Part shown: positions 26,935 through 37,055 of the stretch, piece by piece
Numbering within the stretch: the stretch's first letter is position 1
Layout of the letters: every line of letters begins with the position of its first letter
NCBI GenBank assembly: GCA_963932545.1
Contig: CAWVRH010000009.1
Coordinates: 1-64,000 of the forward strand
Source of the DNA: UBA8337 sp963932545
GTDB taxonomy: Bacteria > Pseudomonadota > Alphaproteobacteria > RS24
Length of the DNA stretch: 64,000 nt
Reading direction: 5' to 3'
Notes under the pieces: generated by a model
The model's input: only the letters and a program-made list of their open reading frames with translations
What the model was told of the DNA's origin: nothing
Database searches by the model: none
Position numbers and translations under genes: made by a program

Positions 26935-27261
26935 ATTGCTCCCAATCTTCAAACACAAATAGGTCAAAACGAAAACCCACATAACCTTTGCCAAATGACA
27001 AAGCGTAAGCTCTCAAGACCTATCCGCCGTCAACCCATTTCGGGGCCTCCAGCGAGTTAAGCAGAGGATCCGGCCTTTTGAGCAGGATCATGCGTCCAAA
27101 TTTTTTACTTCAGATACTCAACAGCGTTTAGGTCTTAAAAGTGACGGGGTGAGCCCCGAAACAGCTGTAAACCTACAGTCCTGTTACCAAAGTGAGTTCT
27201 TGATACGGGAATCAGGGCCAAGGGTCAAGCCCTGAATCACTGGTTTTAGCCCAACGCAAAA
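26935..27261 (-). other. rpsL leader region, no gene
   Basis: About 327 bases between the rpoC terminator and rpsL hold no credible gene. A promoter lies at 27200-27228, which leaves a transcribed leader of about 260 bases. Inside it CGGGG-TGAG-CCCCG (plus-strand reading, 27144-27157) is a compact hairpin. The length suggests a regulatory leader for the str operon, but I recognise no named motif. Confidence 0.5.
27200..27228 (-). promoter_or_regulatory. sigma-70-type promoter of the str operon
   Basis: TTGACC (27223-27228) and TATCAA (27200-27205) are exactly 17 bases apart on the minus strand, between the rpoC terminator and rpsL. Predicted start is near 27193. Confidence 0.65.
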
Positions 27262-27303
27262 GAAAAATGCCGACCCCCAATAATGGAGACCGGCATTTTT
27301 TGT
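27262..27303 (-). terminator. intrinsic terminator after rpoC
   Basis: On the minus strand AAAATGCCG (27291-27299) pairs with CGGCATTTT (27264-27272) across an 18-base loop that may pair further, and the stem runs into a T-rich tail. It lies about 45 bases after the rpoC stop and ends the rpoBC transcript. Confidence 0.8.
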
Positions 27304-27347
27304 ATTTTATCTAGTTAATTCAGATAGTTAATCTGTTTCAACCCAGT

Positions 27348-30300
27348 TTAAACAGCAGTATCCGCAAGTGGCTCATCTGGCAATTCTGGTGCCGGACGTG
27401 CCGCTTCTAACGCCGCATCGCGGGCCGCAGCCTCGCCTTTCAAGCGTTGCATCAACCCTCCTGTACCGGCAGGAATCAGGCGACCCACAATCACGTTCTC
27501 TTTCAGACCCACAAGCTCATCGTATTTGCCATTGATGGCAGCTTCGGTAAGCACCCGTGTGGTTTCTTGGAACGAGGCGGCTGAGATGAACGAGCGCGTT
27601 TGTAGCGACGCTTTGGTGATACCCAACAAAATAGGCACGCCTGTTGGCGGTGTTTTGCCTTCAGCCAGAACCCGTTCGACTTCCGCTTCAAACTCAAGCT
27701 TATCGATATGCTCTTCTTTCAAGAAGGCACTGTCGCCAGTGACTTGCACTTCGATTTTCTGCAGCATCTGACGAACAATAACCTCAATGTGCTTATCATT
27801 GATAGTCACGCCTTGCAGACGATACACGTCTTGAATTTCGTTAATCAAGTAATTGGCCAGCTCTTCTACGCCCGAGATAGCAAGAATGTCATGCGGTGCC
27901 GGGTGACCATCGATTAGATATTCGCCCTTCTCGATGACATCGCCCTCTTGAACCGACAAATGCTTGGCTTTAGGTACGAGATATTCAACTGGCTCCAGAT
28001 CCGCCTCTTCCGAACGAATGATGATGCGACGCTTGTTTTTGAAATCGCGGCCAAATTCAACTTTACCGGTAATCTCAGCAATAATCGCATGGTCTTTCGG
28101 ACGACGCGCCTCAAACAACTCAGCAACCCTTGGCAGACCACCCGTAATATCACTCGTGGACGCGCCTTCGGTTGGAATACGAGCCAAAATATCACCCGCA
28201 TGCACGGTTGCGCCGGGTTCTACCGACAAAATCGCGCCAGCCGCCAGAATGAAGCGAGCTTCATTGCCGTTCGACAGGGTTTTAATCACGCCTTTATCAT
28301 CTTTGACAACCATAGCTGGTCGCAAATCAGACCCACTTGCGCCCATCGAGCTGTCGGTGATAACGCGCTGGCTAATACCTGTCGCTTCATCCGTGGTTTC
28401 GGTAACCGAAACCCCTTCGACCAGATCTTCAAAGCTTACGACACCGTCCAACTCAGTAAGAATTGGAATGGCATAAGGTTCCCATTCCGCCAAACGATCG
28501 CCACGGCTAACATCTTGGCCTTCTTCGACGCGCAGACGCGAGCCATAGGCCAATTTGTGAGCGGCGCGTTCCAGACCGTTTCCGTCGACGATTTTCACCA
28601 TCACGTTGCGGCTCATCACAACTGGACGACCGCTACTGTCTTTCACGATATTGGCATTTTCCAACTGAACTTTACCGTCGGCATTGGCCTCAATGAACGA
28701 TTGGTCAACCACCTGCGCCGTACCCCCAATGTGGAAAGTACGCATGGTAAGCTGTGTGCCCGGCTCGCCAATAGACTGCGCCGCGATAACGCCAACCGCT
28801 TCGCCAATGTTTACCGGTGTACCGCGCGCTAGGTCACGACCGTAGCACTTGGCACAAACGCCAGTTTTGGTTTCACAAGTCAACACAGAGCGCACTTTGA
28901 TGTTTACCAGATTGGCTTCTTCAATCGGCTCCATATGCTCTTCCGAGATTAGCTCGCCCGCTTTGACGATAACCGTTTCGGTGGCCGGATTAACCACATC
29001 GGCAACCGGCGTGCGACCTAGCACACGCTCAGAAAGCGATGTAATCACCTCACCCGCATCCACCACAGCCGCAACTGTGATGCCATCGGTGGTGCCGCAA
29101 TCGACTTCATTGATGATGCAATCTTGTGCCACATCTACCAGACGACGCGTCAGGTAACCCGAGTTGGCTGTTTTCAGAGCCGTATCGGCAAGGCCTTTGC
29201 GGGCCCCGTGAGTGGAGTTAAAGTATTCGAGAACCGACAGACCTTCTTTAAAGTTCGAAATAATCGGTGTTTCGATAATCTCGCCAGAAGGTTTCGCCAT
29301 CAGCCCGCGCATACCCGCCAACTGCTTCATTTGAGCAGGCGAGCCACGCGCACCAGAATGCGACATCATGTAAATCGAGTTAATGAACGTGTCATCATCG
29401 GAGTCGGCTGGATCGACGGTGGAAATTTTCCCCATCATCGCATCCGCAACTTTTTCCGTGCAACGCGCCCAGGCGTCAACCACTTTGTTATATTTCTCGC
29501 CTTGGGTAATCAGGCCATCGATATATTGCTGCTCGTATTCTTTCGCCAACGTTGTGGTTTCTTCGATAAGGGCGATTTTGTCTTCCGGAATAACCATGTC
29601 GTCTTTACCAAACGAAATGCCAGCTTTACAAGCCTGACGGAAGCCTACTTTCATGATGTGATCACAGAAGATAACCGTGTCTTTCTGACCGCAATGGCGG
29701 TAGACGACGTCGATCACCCGACTGATTTCTTTCTTGGTCATCAATTTATTGATGGTGTCGAAAGTCAGTTTCGCGTTCTTCGGCAATTCTTGGCCCAGCA
29801 TATAACGACCGGCTGTTGTGTCGACCACGCGGTCTACCAATTCACCAGCTTCGTTCATTTCTGAAATACGGGCTTTGATTTTCGTATGGATAGAAATCGC
29901 ACGGGCGTCTAGCGCCTGCTCAAGTTCCGCCATATCCCCAATCAACGTGCCTTCGCCTGGCAGATTATCGCGTTGCAGGGTCATGTAATACAGACCCAAA
30001 ACGATATCTTGCGACGGCACAATAATCGGCTGACCACTGGCTGGGTGCAAAATATTGTTGGTCGACATCATCAAGACGCGAGCTTCCAACTGCGCTTCCA
30101 GCGAAAGCGGTACGTGAACGGCCATTTGGTCACCGTCAAAGTCAGCGTTAAACGCGGCGCAAACCAACGGGTGCAATTGAATGGCTTTACCTTCAATCAG
30201 CATTGGTTCGAAAGCCTGCACGCCCAAACGGTGAAGGGTTGGCGCGCGGTTTAGCATGACTGGATGCTCGCGGATAACCTCATCGAGGATATCCCAAACT

Positions 30301-31526
30301 TCCGGACGCTCTTTTTCCACCATCTTCTTCGACTGTTTGACAGTAGAAGACAGACCTTTGGCTTCGAGGCGCGAATAGATAAACGGTTTGAATAATTCCA
30401 AAGCCATTTTCTTCGGCAGGCCACACTGATGCAATTTCAGCTCTGGACCCACAACAATAACCGAACGACCAGAGTAATCGACACGCTTGCCGAGCAAATT
30501 CTGACGGAATCGGCCTTGCTTACCTTTCAGCATGTCCGACAAAGATTTCAACGGACGCTTATTGCCGCCCGTAATCACCCGACCGCGACGGCCGTTGTCA
30601 AACAAAGCATCGACAGATTCTTGCAGCATACGTTTTTCGTTACGCACGATGATATCTGGCGCGCGCAATTCGATCAGTCGTTTTAGACGATTGTTACGGT
30701 TGATAACGCGGCGATATAGATCGTTCAAATCGGAAGTCGCAAAACGACCGCCATCCAAAGGCACTAAGGGGCGCAACTCTGGCGGGATAACCGGAACAAC
30801 GTTCAAAATCATCCACTCAGGACGGCTGCCCGAGCGCAAGAAGGCTTCAACAACTTTCAAGCGTTTGGCTAATTTCTTCGGCTTCAGCTCGGTTGTGGCC
30901 TCGGCAATGCCGACGCGCAATTCGTCGCGCAGCTCTTCCAAGTCGAGGTCTTCCAGCATAGCGCGAACCGCTTCGGCGCCGATACCGGCTACGAAAGTGT
31001 CTTCGCCATATTCGTCTTGAGCGTCGAAATATTCTTCTTCAGTCAACAATTGTCCGCGCTCAAGAGCGGAAAGCATTGGGTCAAGAACGATGAAGTTTTC
31101 GAAATAAAGCACGCGCTCCAAATCTTTCAACGTCATATCCAGCAGCAGGCCGATACGGCTTGGCAGCGATTTCAAGAACCAAATGTGGGCGACAGGTGCG
31201 GCCAGCTCAATGTGGCCCATACGTTCGCGACGCACTTTGGTAAGCGTGACTTCAACACCGCATTTTTCGCAGATAACGCCTTTAAACTTCATCCGCTTAT
31301 ATTTACCGCATAGGCATTCGTAATCCTTAATCGGACCAAAAATACGGGCGCAGAAAAGACCATCGCGTTCTGGCTTAAAAGTCCGGTAGTTAATCGTCTC
31401 CGGCTTTTTAATCTCCCCGAAAGACCAAGACAGGATTTTCTCCGGGCTGGCAATCGAGATGCGAATTTGATCGAAGGCCTGTTGATTGGCCTGCGGATTG
31501 AAAATATTCATGACCTCATGGTTCAT
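27348..31526 (-). CDS. rpoC: RNA polymerase beta' subunit
   Basis: 1392 residues. The N-terminal zinc ribbon is CLCGKYKRMKFKGVICEKCG and the catalytic loop NADFDGDQMAVHVPLS holds the three aspartates that bind magnesium. The trigger loop region GEPGTQLTMRTFHIGG is intact. The ATG at 31526 has GGAG seven bases upstream. It follows rpoB by 36 bases. No insertion or break is seen. Confidence 0.98.
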   Translation of the reverse strand: MNHEVMNIFNPQANQQAFDQIRISIASPEKILSWSFGEIKKPETINYRTFKPERDGLFCARIFGPIKDYECLCGKYKRMKFKGVICEKCGVEVTLTKVRRERMGHIELAAPVAHIWFLKSLPSRIGLLLDMTLKDLERVLYFENFIVLDPMLSALERGQLLTEEEYFDAQDEYGEDTFVAGIGAEAVRAMLEDLDLEELRDELRVGIAEATTELKPKKLAKRLKVVEAFLRSGSRPEWMILNVVPVIPPELRPLVPLDGGRFATSDLNDLYRRVINRNNRLKRLIELRAPDIIVRNEKRMLQESVDALFDNGRRGRVITGGNKRPLKSLSDMLKGKQGRFRQNLLGKRVDYSGRSVIVVGPELKLHQCGLPKKMALELFKPFIYSRLEAKGLSSTVKQSKKMVEKERPEVWDILDEVIREHPVMLNRAPTLHRLGVQAFEPMLIEGKAIQLHPLVCAAFNADFDGDQMAVHVPLSLEAQLEARVLMMSTNNILHPASGQPIIVPSQDIVLGLYYMTLQRDNLPGEGTLIGDMAELEQALDARAISIHTKIKARISEMNEAGELVDRVVDTTAGRYMLGQELPKNAKLTFDTINKLMTKKEISRVIDVVYRHCGQKDTVIFCDHIMKVGFRQACKAGISFGKDDMVIPEDKIALIEETTTLAKEYEQQYIDGLITQGEKYNKVVDAWARCTEKVADAMMGKISTVDPADSDDDTFINSIYMMSHSGARGSPAQMKQLAGMRGLMAKPSGEIIETPIISNFKEGLSVLEYFNSTHGARKGLADTALKTANSGYLTRRLVDVAQDCIINEVDCGTTDGITVAAVVDAGEVITSLSERVLGRTPVADVVNPATETVIVKAGELISEEHMEPIEEANLVNIKVRSVLTCETKTGVCAKCYGRDLARGTPVNIGEAVGVIAAQSIGEPGTQLTMRTFHIGGTAQVVDQSFIEANADGKVQLENANIVKDSSGRPVVMSRNVMVKIVDGNGLERAAHKLAYGSRLRVEEGQDVSRGDRLAEWEPYAIPILTELDGVVSFEDLVEGVSVTETTDEATGISQRVITDSSMGASGSDLRPAMVVKDDKGVIKTLSNGNEARFILAAGAILSVEPGATVHAGDILARIPTEGASTSDITGGLPRVAELFEARRPKDHAIIAEITGKVEFGRDFKNKRRIIIRSEEADLEPVEYLVPKAKHLSVQEGDVIEKGEYLIDGHPAPHDILAISGVEELANYLINEIQDVYRLQGVTINDKHIEVIVRQMLQKIEVQVTGDSAFLKEEHIDKLEFEAEVERVLAEGKTPPTGVPILLGITKASLQTRSFISAASFQETTRVLTEAAINGKYDELVGLKENVIVGRLIPAGTGGLMQRLKGEAAARDAALEAARPAPELPDEPLADTAV

Positions 31527-31562
31527 CGGTCGTCTCCTGAATAGGCAGTTAGCCCGTTAATC

Positions 31563-34500
31563 CTAATTATCTTTGTTGTTCTCAGTCAATTCGACATTGA
31601 GACCCAAAGAACGGATTTCTTTCACCAACACATTGAAACTCTCGGGAATACCCGCTTCAAATGTATCATCACCCTTAACGATAGCTTCGTAGACTTTCGT
31701 ACGACCCGCCACATCATCTGACTTCACAGTCAGCATTTCTTGTAGCGTATAGGCCGCGCCGTAAGCTTCCAGAGCCCAAACTTCCATCTCGCCGAAGCGC
31801 TGGCCACCAAATTGGGCTTTACCACCCAATGGCTGTTGCGTAACCAGACTATACGGGCCGATAGAACGAGCATGGATTTTATCGTCTACCAAGTGATGTA
31901 GTTTCAGCATGTAAATGTAACCGACGGTCACTTTACGATCGAAAGGCTCGCCTGTGCGTCCATCATACAATTGCGACTGACCAGAGCCATCGATGCCTGC
32001 CTTGCCGAGCATTTCGACAATATCTGCATCGACCGCGCCATCAAATACCGGCGTTGCCATAGGCACACCGCGACGCAAAGTCTGGCTCATCTCGATGACT
32101 TCGCCATCGGATAGTTTCGAAACCGCTGGGTCATTGGAATAAACACTTTTCAGCGTTTCTTTCACAATCTCCACATTGCCTTCGCGTTCATACACCGTCA
32201 GCGCGTCGTTAATTTGGCGACCCAGACCGGCACAAGCCCAGCCCAAATGAGTTTCCAAAATCTGACCCACGTTCATCCGACTTGGCACACCAAGCGGGTT
32301 GAGAACAACATCCACTTGCGTTCCGTCCTCGAGGTACGGCATGTCTTCTACTGGCAGAATGCGACTGATAACCCCTTTGTTACCATGACGACCGGCCATT
32401 TTATCGCCCGGCTGAAGCTTACGCTTCACGGCAACATAGACTTTGATCATCTTCATAACACCGGGTGGCAACTCATCACCGCGCTGTAGTTTGTCGACCT
32501 TGTCTTCAAAGCGCGCTTCCAAGTCACCCTTGGCTTCGTCAAACTGCTTCTTCATCATTTCGACTTCGGCCATAGCCCCATCGTTTTTCAGAGCAATCTG
32601 CCACCAATTTAGACGTGGCAAGTCTTCCAACATGCCTTGCGTGATTTTCGCGTCCGCACCAACACCCTTAGGTCCACTGGCGGCTTGCTTGCCTACCAAT
32701 TGGTTTTCCAAACGAGAGTAGATGTTGCGTTCCAGAATGGCCAATTCGTCATCCCGGTCTTTTGCAAGCGCTTCAATTTCTTCGCGTTCAATCGCCAAAG
32801 CACGTTCATCTTTATCGATACCGTGGCGGTTAAACACACGCACTTCCACAACCGTGCCGGACGTGCCAGGTGGCAGTTTCAGCGAGGTATCGCGAACATC
32901 AGAGGCTTTCTCCCCGAAGATGGCACGCAGAAGTTTTTCTTCTGGGGTCATCGGGCTTTCGCCTTTTGGCGTAATTTTGCCGCAAAGGATATCGCCTGGG
33001 TTTACTTCCGCCCCAATGTAGACAATGCCAGCTTCGTCGAGGTTGCCAAGGGCTTCCTCACCGACGTTTGGAATGTCACGGGTAATCTCTTCTGGGCCCA
33101 ATTTCGTGTCCCGCGCCATCACTTCGAATTCTTCGATGTGGATGGAGGTAAACACGTCATCGCGCACAATGCGTTCCGAAATCAGGATCGAATCCTCAAA
33201 GTTGTAACCATTCCATGGCATGAAGGCCACGCGGACGTTACGTCCCAAGGCCAATTCACCCAATTCAGTGGATGGGCCATCGGCCACAACATCGCCAAGC
33301 TCTACACGGTCGCCAACCCGAACCAACGGACGTTGGTTGATGCAAGTCGACTGGTTCGAGCGTTGGAATTTACGCAAGTTATAGATGTCCACGCCAGATT
33401 TCGACGCATCGGTTTCTTCCGTTGCCCGAATAACGATACGCGTCGCATCAACTTGGTCAACGACACCGGCACGACGTGCCGAAATGGCAGCGCCACTATC
33501 GCGGGCCACAACTTCTTCCATGCCCGTGCCCACCAAGGGTGCATCTGCTTGCAGCAGCGGCACCGCTTGACGTTGCATGTTCGAGCCCATGAGCGCACGG
33601 TTCGCATCATCGTTTTCGAGGAATGGGATCAGCGCAGCCGCAACAGAAACAATCTGTTTCGGAGACACGTCCATTAGATCGACCATATCTGGCGTCACCA
33701 TTTCAAAGTCACCTGCCACGCGGCAGTTGATGAGCTGGTCGCCGAGGTCACCATTTTCCTCGATTTTAATATTCGCCTGCGCCACACGGAAGCGAGCTTC
33801 CTCCATGGCCGACAAATAAATCACTTCAGTGGTTACTTTACCGTTTTCAACGCGGCGATACGGGCTCTCAATGAAACCATATTTATTAACCCGTGCGAAA
33901 GTCGCCAGCGAGTTAATCAGACCAATATTTGGCCCCTCTGGCGTTTCAATTGGGCAAATACGACCGTAATGGGTTGGATGCACATCGCGCACCTCAAAGC
34001 CTGCACGTTCGCGCGTCAGACCACCCGGGCCAAGCGCCGAAAGACGGCGTTTGTGGGTAATCTCGGACAAGGGATTGGTTTGGTCCATAAACTGAGACAA
34101 TTGGCTGGAGCCAAAGAATTCCCGAACCGAAGCCGAAACTGGCTTGGCGTTAATCAGGTCTTGCGGCATCACCGTATCAATATCGATGGAGCTCATACGC
34201 TCTTTAATGGCACGCTCCATGCGCAGCAGACCAATGCGATATTGGTTTTCCATCAATTCGCCAACCGAGCGAACGCGGCGGTTGCCGAGGTTATCAATAT
34301 CATCAATCTCGCCACGACCGTCGCGCAGACCGACCAGTGTTTTCACAACACCGATAATGTCTTCTTTGCGCAGCACACGAACATCGTCCGGGCACTCTTG
34401 GTTCAGGCGAATGTTCATTTTCACGCGACCCACAGCCGACAGGTCATAGCGTTCGCTATCAAAGAACAGACCGTCGAACAGCGCTTGCGCCGTTTCTGGG

Positions 34501-35654
34501 GTCGGCGGCTCACCTGGGCGCATCACACGATAGATTTCTTCTAGCGCAGACAATTTGTCGGTCGATTTATCAGCCACCAACGTATTGCGGATGAACGGGC
34601 CTTTGTTGACCGGATCGATATCCAAAACTTTAATATCGGTATAGCCAAGCTCTAGCAGTTCTGGCAGCAGCTCTTCGGTAATTTCATCGCCAGCTTCCGC
34701 AAAAATCTCACCTGTGTCGTTGCTGACCAATTCGTCAGCCAAGAAACGACCGATAAGTTCTTCGTCCGAAACGCGCAAGTTCGCCAGACCTTCTTCGGCC
34801 AGCAATTTGGCTTTGCGAGGCGAGATCTTCTGACCCGCTTCGACAACCACTTTACCTGTTTTGGCATCAATCAAATCGAATATCGGCTTGCTGCCTTTAC
34901 GCGCTTCCGCGTCATAGGCGGTAATCCAACCATCGGAATCTCGCGTGTAGGCCACTTTGCCATAGAACATGTCGAGAATTTCGTCAGAGGCATAGCCAAG
35001 CGCATGCAAAAGACCTGTGGCCGGCAATTTGCGGCGACGGTCAATACGAACATGCAAGATATCTTTGGCATCAAACTCAAAGTCGAGCCACGAACCACGG
35101 TAAGGAATTACCCGCGCAGCAAACAGCAATTTGCCCGATACGTGTGTTTTACCTTTGTCATGGTCAAAGAAAACGCCAGGGCTACGGTGCATTTGTGAAA
35201 CAATCACGCGTTCCGTGCCATTGACCACAAAAGTGCCATTGTCTGTCATGAAAGGCAGGTCGCCCATGTAGACTTCTTGCTCTTTAATGTCTTTGACGGA
35301 TTTAGCACCGGTTTCTTCGTCGATATCAAAAACCACGAGACGGAGCGTCACTTTCAGCGGAGCGGCATAAGTCATACCGCGCTGTTGGCACTCTTCTACG
35401 TCATATTTCGGCTTTTCGAAATCATAAGAGACAAATTCCAGCATCGAGGTGCCGGCGAAGTCTGCAATTGGAAATACGGATTTGAAAACAGATTGCAGAC
35501 CCTCTTCGAGACGGCCTCCATCTGCTGCCAGAACTTGCAAGAACTGGTCATAAGAATATTTTTGAACCTCGATTAGGTTCGGCATTTCCACAACCTGTGG
35601 AATGCGCCCAAATGAGCGACGGATACGTTTGCGACCTGCGTAAGCTTGTGACAT
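31563..35654 (-). CDS. rpoB: RNA polymerase beta subunit
   Basis: 1363 residues, starting SQAYAGRKRIRRSFGRIP. The rifampicin pocket reads SSQLSQFMDQTNPLSEITHK then RRLSALGPGGLTRERAG, all wild type for the usual resistance positions. The C-terminal region has PLGGKAQFGGQRFGEMEVWA. It lies 156 bases after rplL, with hairpins in between that may attenuate. Confidence 0.98.
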   Translation of the reverse strand: MSQAYAGRKRIRRSFGRIPQVVEMPNLIEVQKYSYDQFLQVLAADGGRLEEGLQSVFKSVFPIADFAGTSMLEFVSYDFEKPKYDVEECQQRGMTYAAPLKVTLRLVVFDIDEETGAKSVKDIKEQEVYMGDLPFMTDNGTFVVNGTERVIVSQMHRSPGVFFDHDKGKTHVSGKLLFAARVIPYRGSWLDFEFDAKDILHVRIDRRRKLPATGLLHALGYASDEILDMFYGKVAYTRDSDGWITAYDAEARKGSKPIFDLIDAKTGKVVVEAGQKISPRKAKLLAEEGLANLRVSDEELIGRFLADELVSNDTGEIFAEAGDEITEELLPELLELGYTDIKVLDIDPVNKGPFIRNTLVADKSTDKLSALEEIYRVMRPGEPPTPETAQALFDGLFFDSERYDLSAVGRVKMNIRLNQECPDDVRVLRKEDIIGVVKTLVGLRDGRGEIDDIDNLGNRRVRSVGELMENQYRIGLLRMERAIKERMSSIDIDTVMPQDLINAKPVSASVREFFGSSQLSQFMDQTNPLSEITHKRRLSALGPGGLTRERAGFEVRDVHPTHYGRICPIETPEGPNIGLINSLATFARVNKYGFIESPYRRVENGKVTTEVIYLSAMEEARFRVAQANIKIEENGDLGDQLINCRVAGDFEMVTPDMVDLMDVSPKQIVSVAAALIPFLENDDANRALMGSNMQRQAVPLLQADAPLVGTGMEEVVARDSGAAISARRAGVVDQVDATRIVIRATEETDASKSGVDIYNLRKFQRSNQSTCINQRPLVRVGDRVELGDVVADGPSTELGELALGRNVRVAFMPWNGYNFEDSILISERIVRDDVFTSIHIEEFEVMARDTKLGPEEITRDIPNVGEEALGNLDEAGIVYIGAEVNPGDILCGKITPKGESPMTPEEKLLRAIFGEKASDVRDTSLKLPPGTSGTVVEVRVFNRHGIDKDERALAIEREEIEALAKDRDDELAILERNIYSRLENQLVGKQAASGPKGVGADAKITQGMLEDLPRLNWWQIALKNDGAMAEVEMMKKQFDEAKGDLEARFEDKVDKLQRGDELPPGVMKMIKVYVAVKRKLQPGDKMAGRHGNKGVISRILPVEDMPYLEDGTQVDVVLNPLGVPSRMNVGQILETHLGWACAGLGRQINDALTVYEREGNVEIVKETLKSVYSNDPAVSKLSDGEVIEMSQTLRRGVPMATPVFDGAVDADIVEMLGKAGIDGSGQSQLYDGRTGEPFDRKVTVGYIYMLKLHHLVDDKIHARSIGPYSLVTQQPLGGKAQFGGQRFGEMEVWALEAYGAAYTLQEMLTVKSDDVAGRTKVYEAIVKGDDTFEAGIPESFNVLVKEIRSLGLNVELTENNKDN

Positions 35655-35701
35655 TAAGCTACCTCACTGTTATCCCATGCGGGCTAGGTTTCCCTAAAAC
35701 T

Positions 35702-35795
35702 CGGGTTTTTCCCGAAAACATGCCAACACCCCGCGGTTTGAAGACATGTGCCGTAAAGGCAATAGAAGGGAGCCGAGGACACGCCCCAGCTCCCT
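35702..35795 (-). terminator. possible attenuator between rplL and rpoB
   Basis: On the minus strand a 7-bp stem AGGGAGC/GCTCCCT (35789-35795 with 35767-35773) lies shortly after the rplL stop, and CGGG-AAAAA-CCCG (35702-35714) follows with a weak T run. In E. coli an attenuator and an RNase III site lie at the same place and lower rpoBC relative to rplJL. Same role here is inference. Confidence 0.4.
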
Positions 35796-35810
35796 CAAAT
35801 TGGCAGTCGA

Positions 35811-36182
35811 TTACTTGAGTTCGACTGTAGCGCCAACAGCTTCGAGCTTTTCTTTAAGCTCATTCGCTTCGACTGTAGGTGCGTCTTCTTTAATGTCGCT
35901 CGGTACACCTTCCACCATTTCTTTAGCTTCTTTCAAGCCAAGGCCGGTGATGGCACGAACTTCTTTAATCACATTAATTTTCTGGTCGCCAGCAGCCGTC
36001 AGAACAACTGTGAAGCTGTCTTTAACTTCGGCAGCGCCTGCATCAGCAGCCGGAGCGGCAGCCGCAGCAGCAGGTGCTGCAGCGGAAACGCCCCATTTTT
36101 CTTCCAGAAGGGTAGCAAGCTCAGCCGCTTCCATAACGGTCAAGCTAGATAGGTCTTCGGCAATTTTATTAATATCAGCCAT
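35811..36182 (-). CDS. rplL: 50S ribosomal protein L7/L12
   Basis: 123 residues. The N-terminal dimer domain is followed by the alanine-rich hinge and the C-terminal domain EKTEF-type core, here VVLTAAGDQKINVIKEVR and GLGLKEAKEMVEGVP. It recruits translational GTPases to the ribosome stalk. It follows rplJ by 41 bases. Confidence 0.97.
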   Translation of the reverse strand: MADINKIAEDLSSLTVMEAAELATLLEEKWGVSAAAPAAAAAAPAADAGAAEVKDSFTVVLTAAGDQKINVIKEVRAITGLGLKEAKEMVEGVPSDIKEDAPTVEANELKEKLEAVGATVELK

Positions 36183-36223
36183 TTTATTTCTCCAATTAAT
36201 TTAAAATTTCGGGACTAAACCGC

Positions 36224-36742
36224 TTATGCGGCTTCACCCTGTGCAGCTTTGGCGCCCATAATGCGGGCCAGTTGACTTGCAGGAGCTTGAACAACGCCCA
36301 CCACTTTCGTAGCAGGAGCCTGAATAAGACCCACAAGAATACTGCGCATTCCGTCCAGAGACGGCAATGACGCCAGAGTTTTAACACCTGCAGCATCAAG
36401 GACGTTGCCATCCATAATACCGCCAACAATGACAAGATTGTCGTTCGCTTTCGCGAACTCCGCAGCGATTTTCGGAGCCGCAACCGGATCGTCTGAATAG
36501 GCGATGGCGGTTGGACCGGTGAAAAATTCACTAACGGTTTCATTGTCGGTGCCTGCGAGAGCGAGCTTGACGAGACGGTTCTTGGTCACTTTGACCGTGC
36601 CCCCGACCTCTGCCATTTGGTTCCGCAATTCATCGAGTTGCGGAACGGAAAGCCCCGAATAGTGGGTCACAACAACTACACCAGCACCTGAAAAGATGCC
36701 GCTATATTGTGTCACAAGCTCTTCTTTACCAGCTCTATCCAC
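36224..36742 (-). CDS. rplJ: 50S ribosomal protein L10
   Basis: 172 residues beginning MDRAGKEELV. Two GTG codons six bases apart could start it; the second (36740-36742) has AGGAGA six bases upstream and gives the family N terminus, whereas the first directly abuts the ribosome site. L10 anchors the L7/L12 stalk. It has VTKNRLVKLALAG in the RNA-binding region. A leader of over 300 bases precedes it. Confidence 0.95.
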   Translation of the reverse strand: MDRAGKEELVTQYSGIFSGAGVVVVTHYSGLSVPQLDELRNQMAEVGGTVKVTKNRLVKLALAGTDNETVSEFFTGPTAIAYSDDPVAAPKIAAEFAKANDNLVIVGGIMDGNVLDAAGVKTLASLPSLDGMRSILVGLIQAPATKVVGVVQAPASQLARIMGAKAAQGEAA

Positions 36743-37055
36743 TTTCACTCTCCTCTAGCATATCTTTCGATATGCTTGGTGGTGCGTTACCCGTAAGGGC
36801 TCGGCACCGGTTCGGATTTGCCATCCGTCACAAAAGCGACGCATGACGCTCTGTCTGTCCCGGGCCCAGCCGATTGAGTGGGAATCCCACTCTCAAAAAC
36901 TGTTCTCCCGTCTCATACCGGCAATTAAGTCTCCCAAATGGAAAACACCTGTAATCTCGGACAGGCCGAAAGATATCAAAAGATGTCTTCCGGACATTCA
37001 CGCCCCACCCCTCAAACAAGCGAGGCAGCGCGCGAAATTCTTAACCTCTTATCAG
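36743..37055 (-). promoter_or_regulatory. rplJ leader, probable L10 autoregulatory region
   Basis: This 313-base gap between rplA and rplJ has no gene. On the minus strand it holds a perfect GAGTGGG-ATT-CCCACTC hairpin (36876-36892) and, directly before the ribosome site, GCATATC-GAAA-GATATGC (36758-36775). Bacteria widely control rplJL by L10-L12 binding to such leaders (L10 leader). I infer the same here from position and length. I could not verify the conserved kink-turn by eye. Confidence 0.5.
36758..36775 (-). promoter_or_regulatory. GAAA-capped hairpin before rplJ
   Basis: GCATATC-GAAA-GATATGC is a perfect 7-bp stem with a GNRA loop, directly before the AGGAGA ribosome site of rplJ. 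Like the shorter hairpin before rpsM, it could affect ribosome access or bind protein. Confidence 0.45.

Noticed and set aside
32637..33677. A plus-strand open frame of 346 codons opposite rpoB
   Set aside because: Shadow of rpoB; low-complexity composition with no motif.
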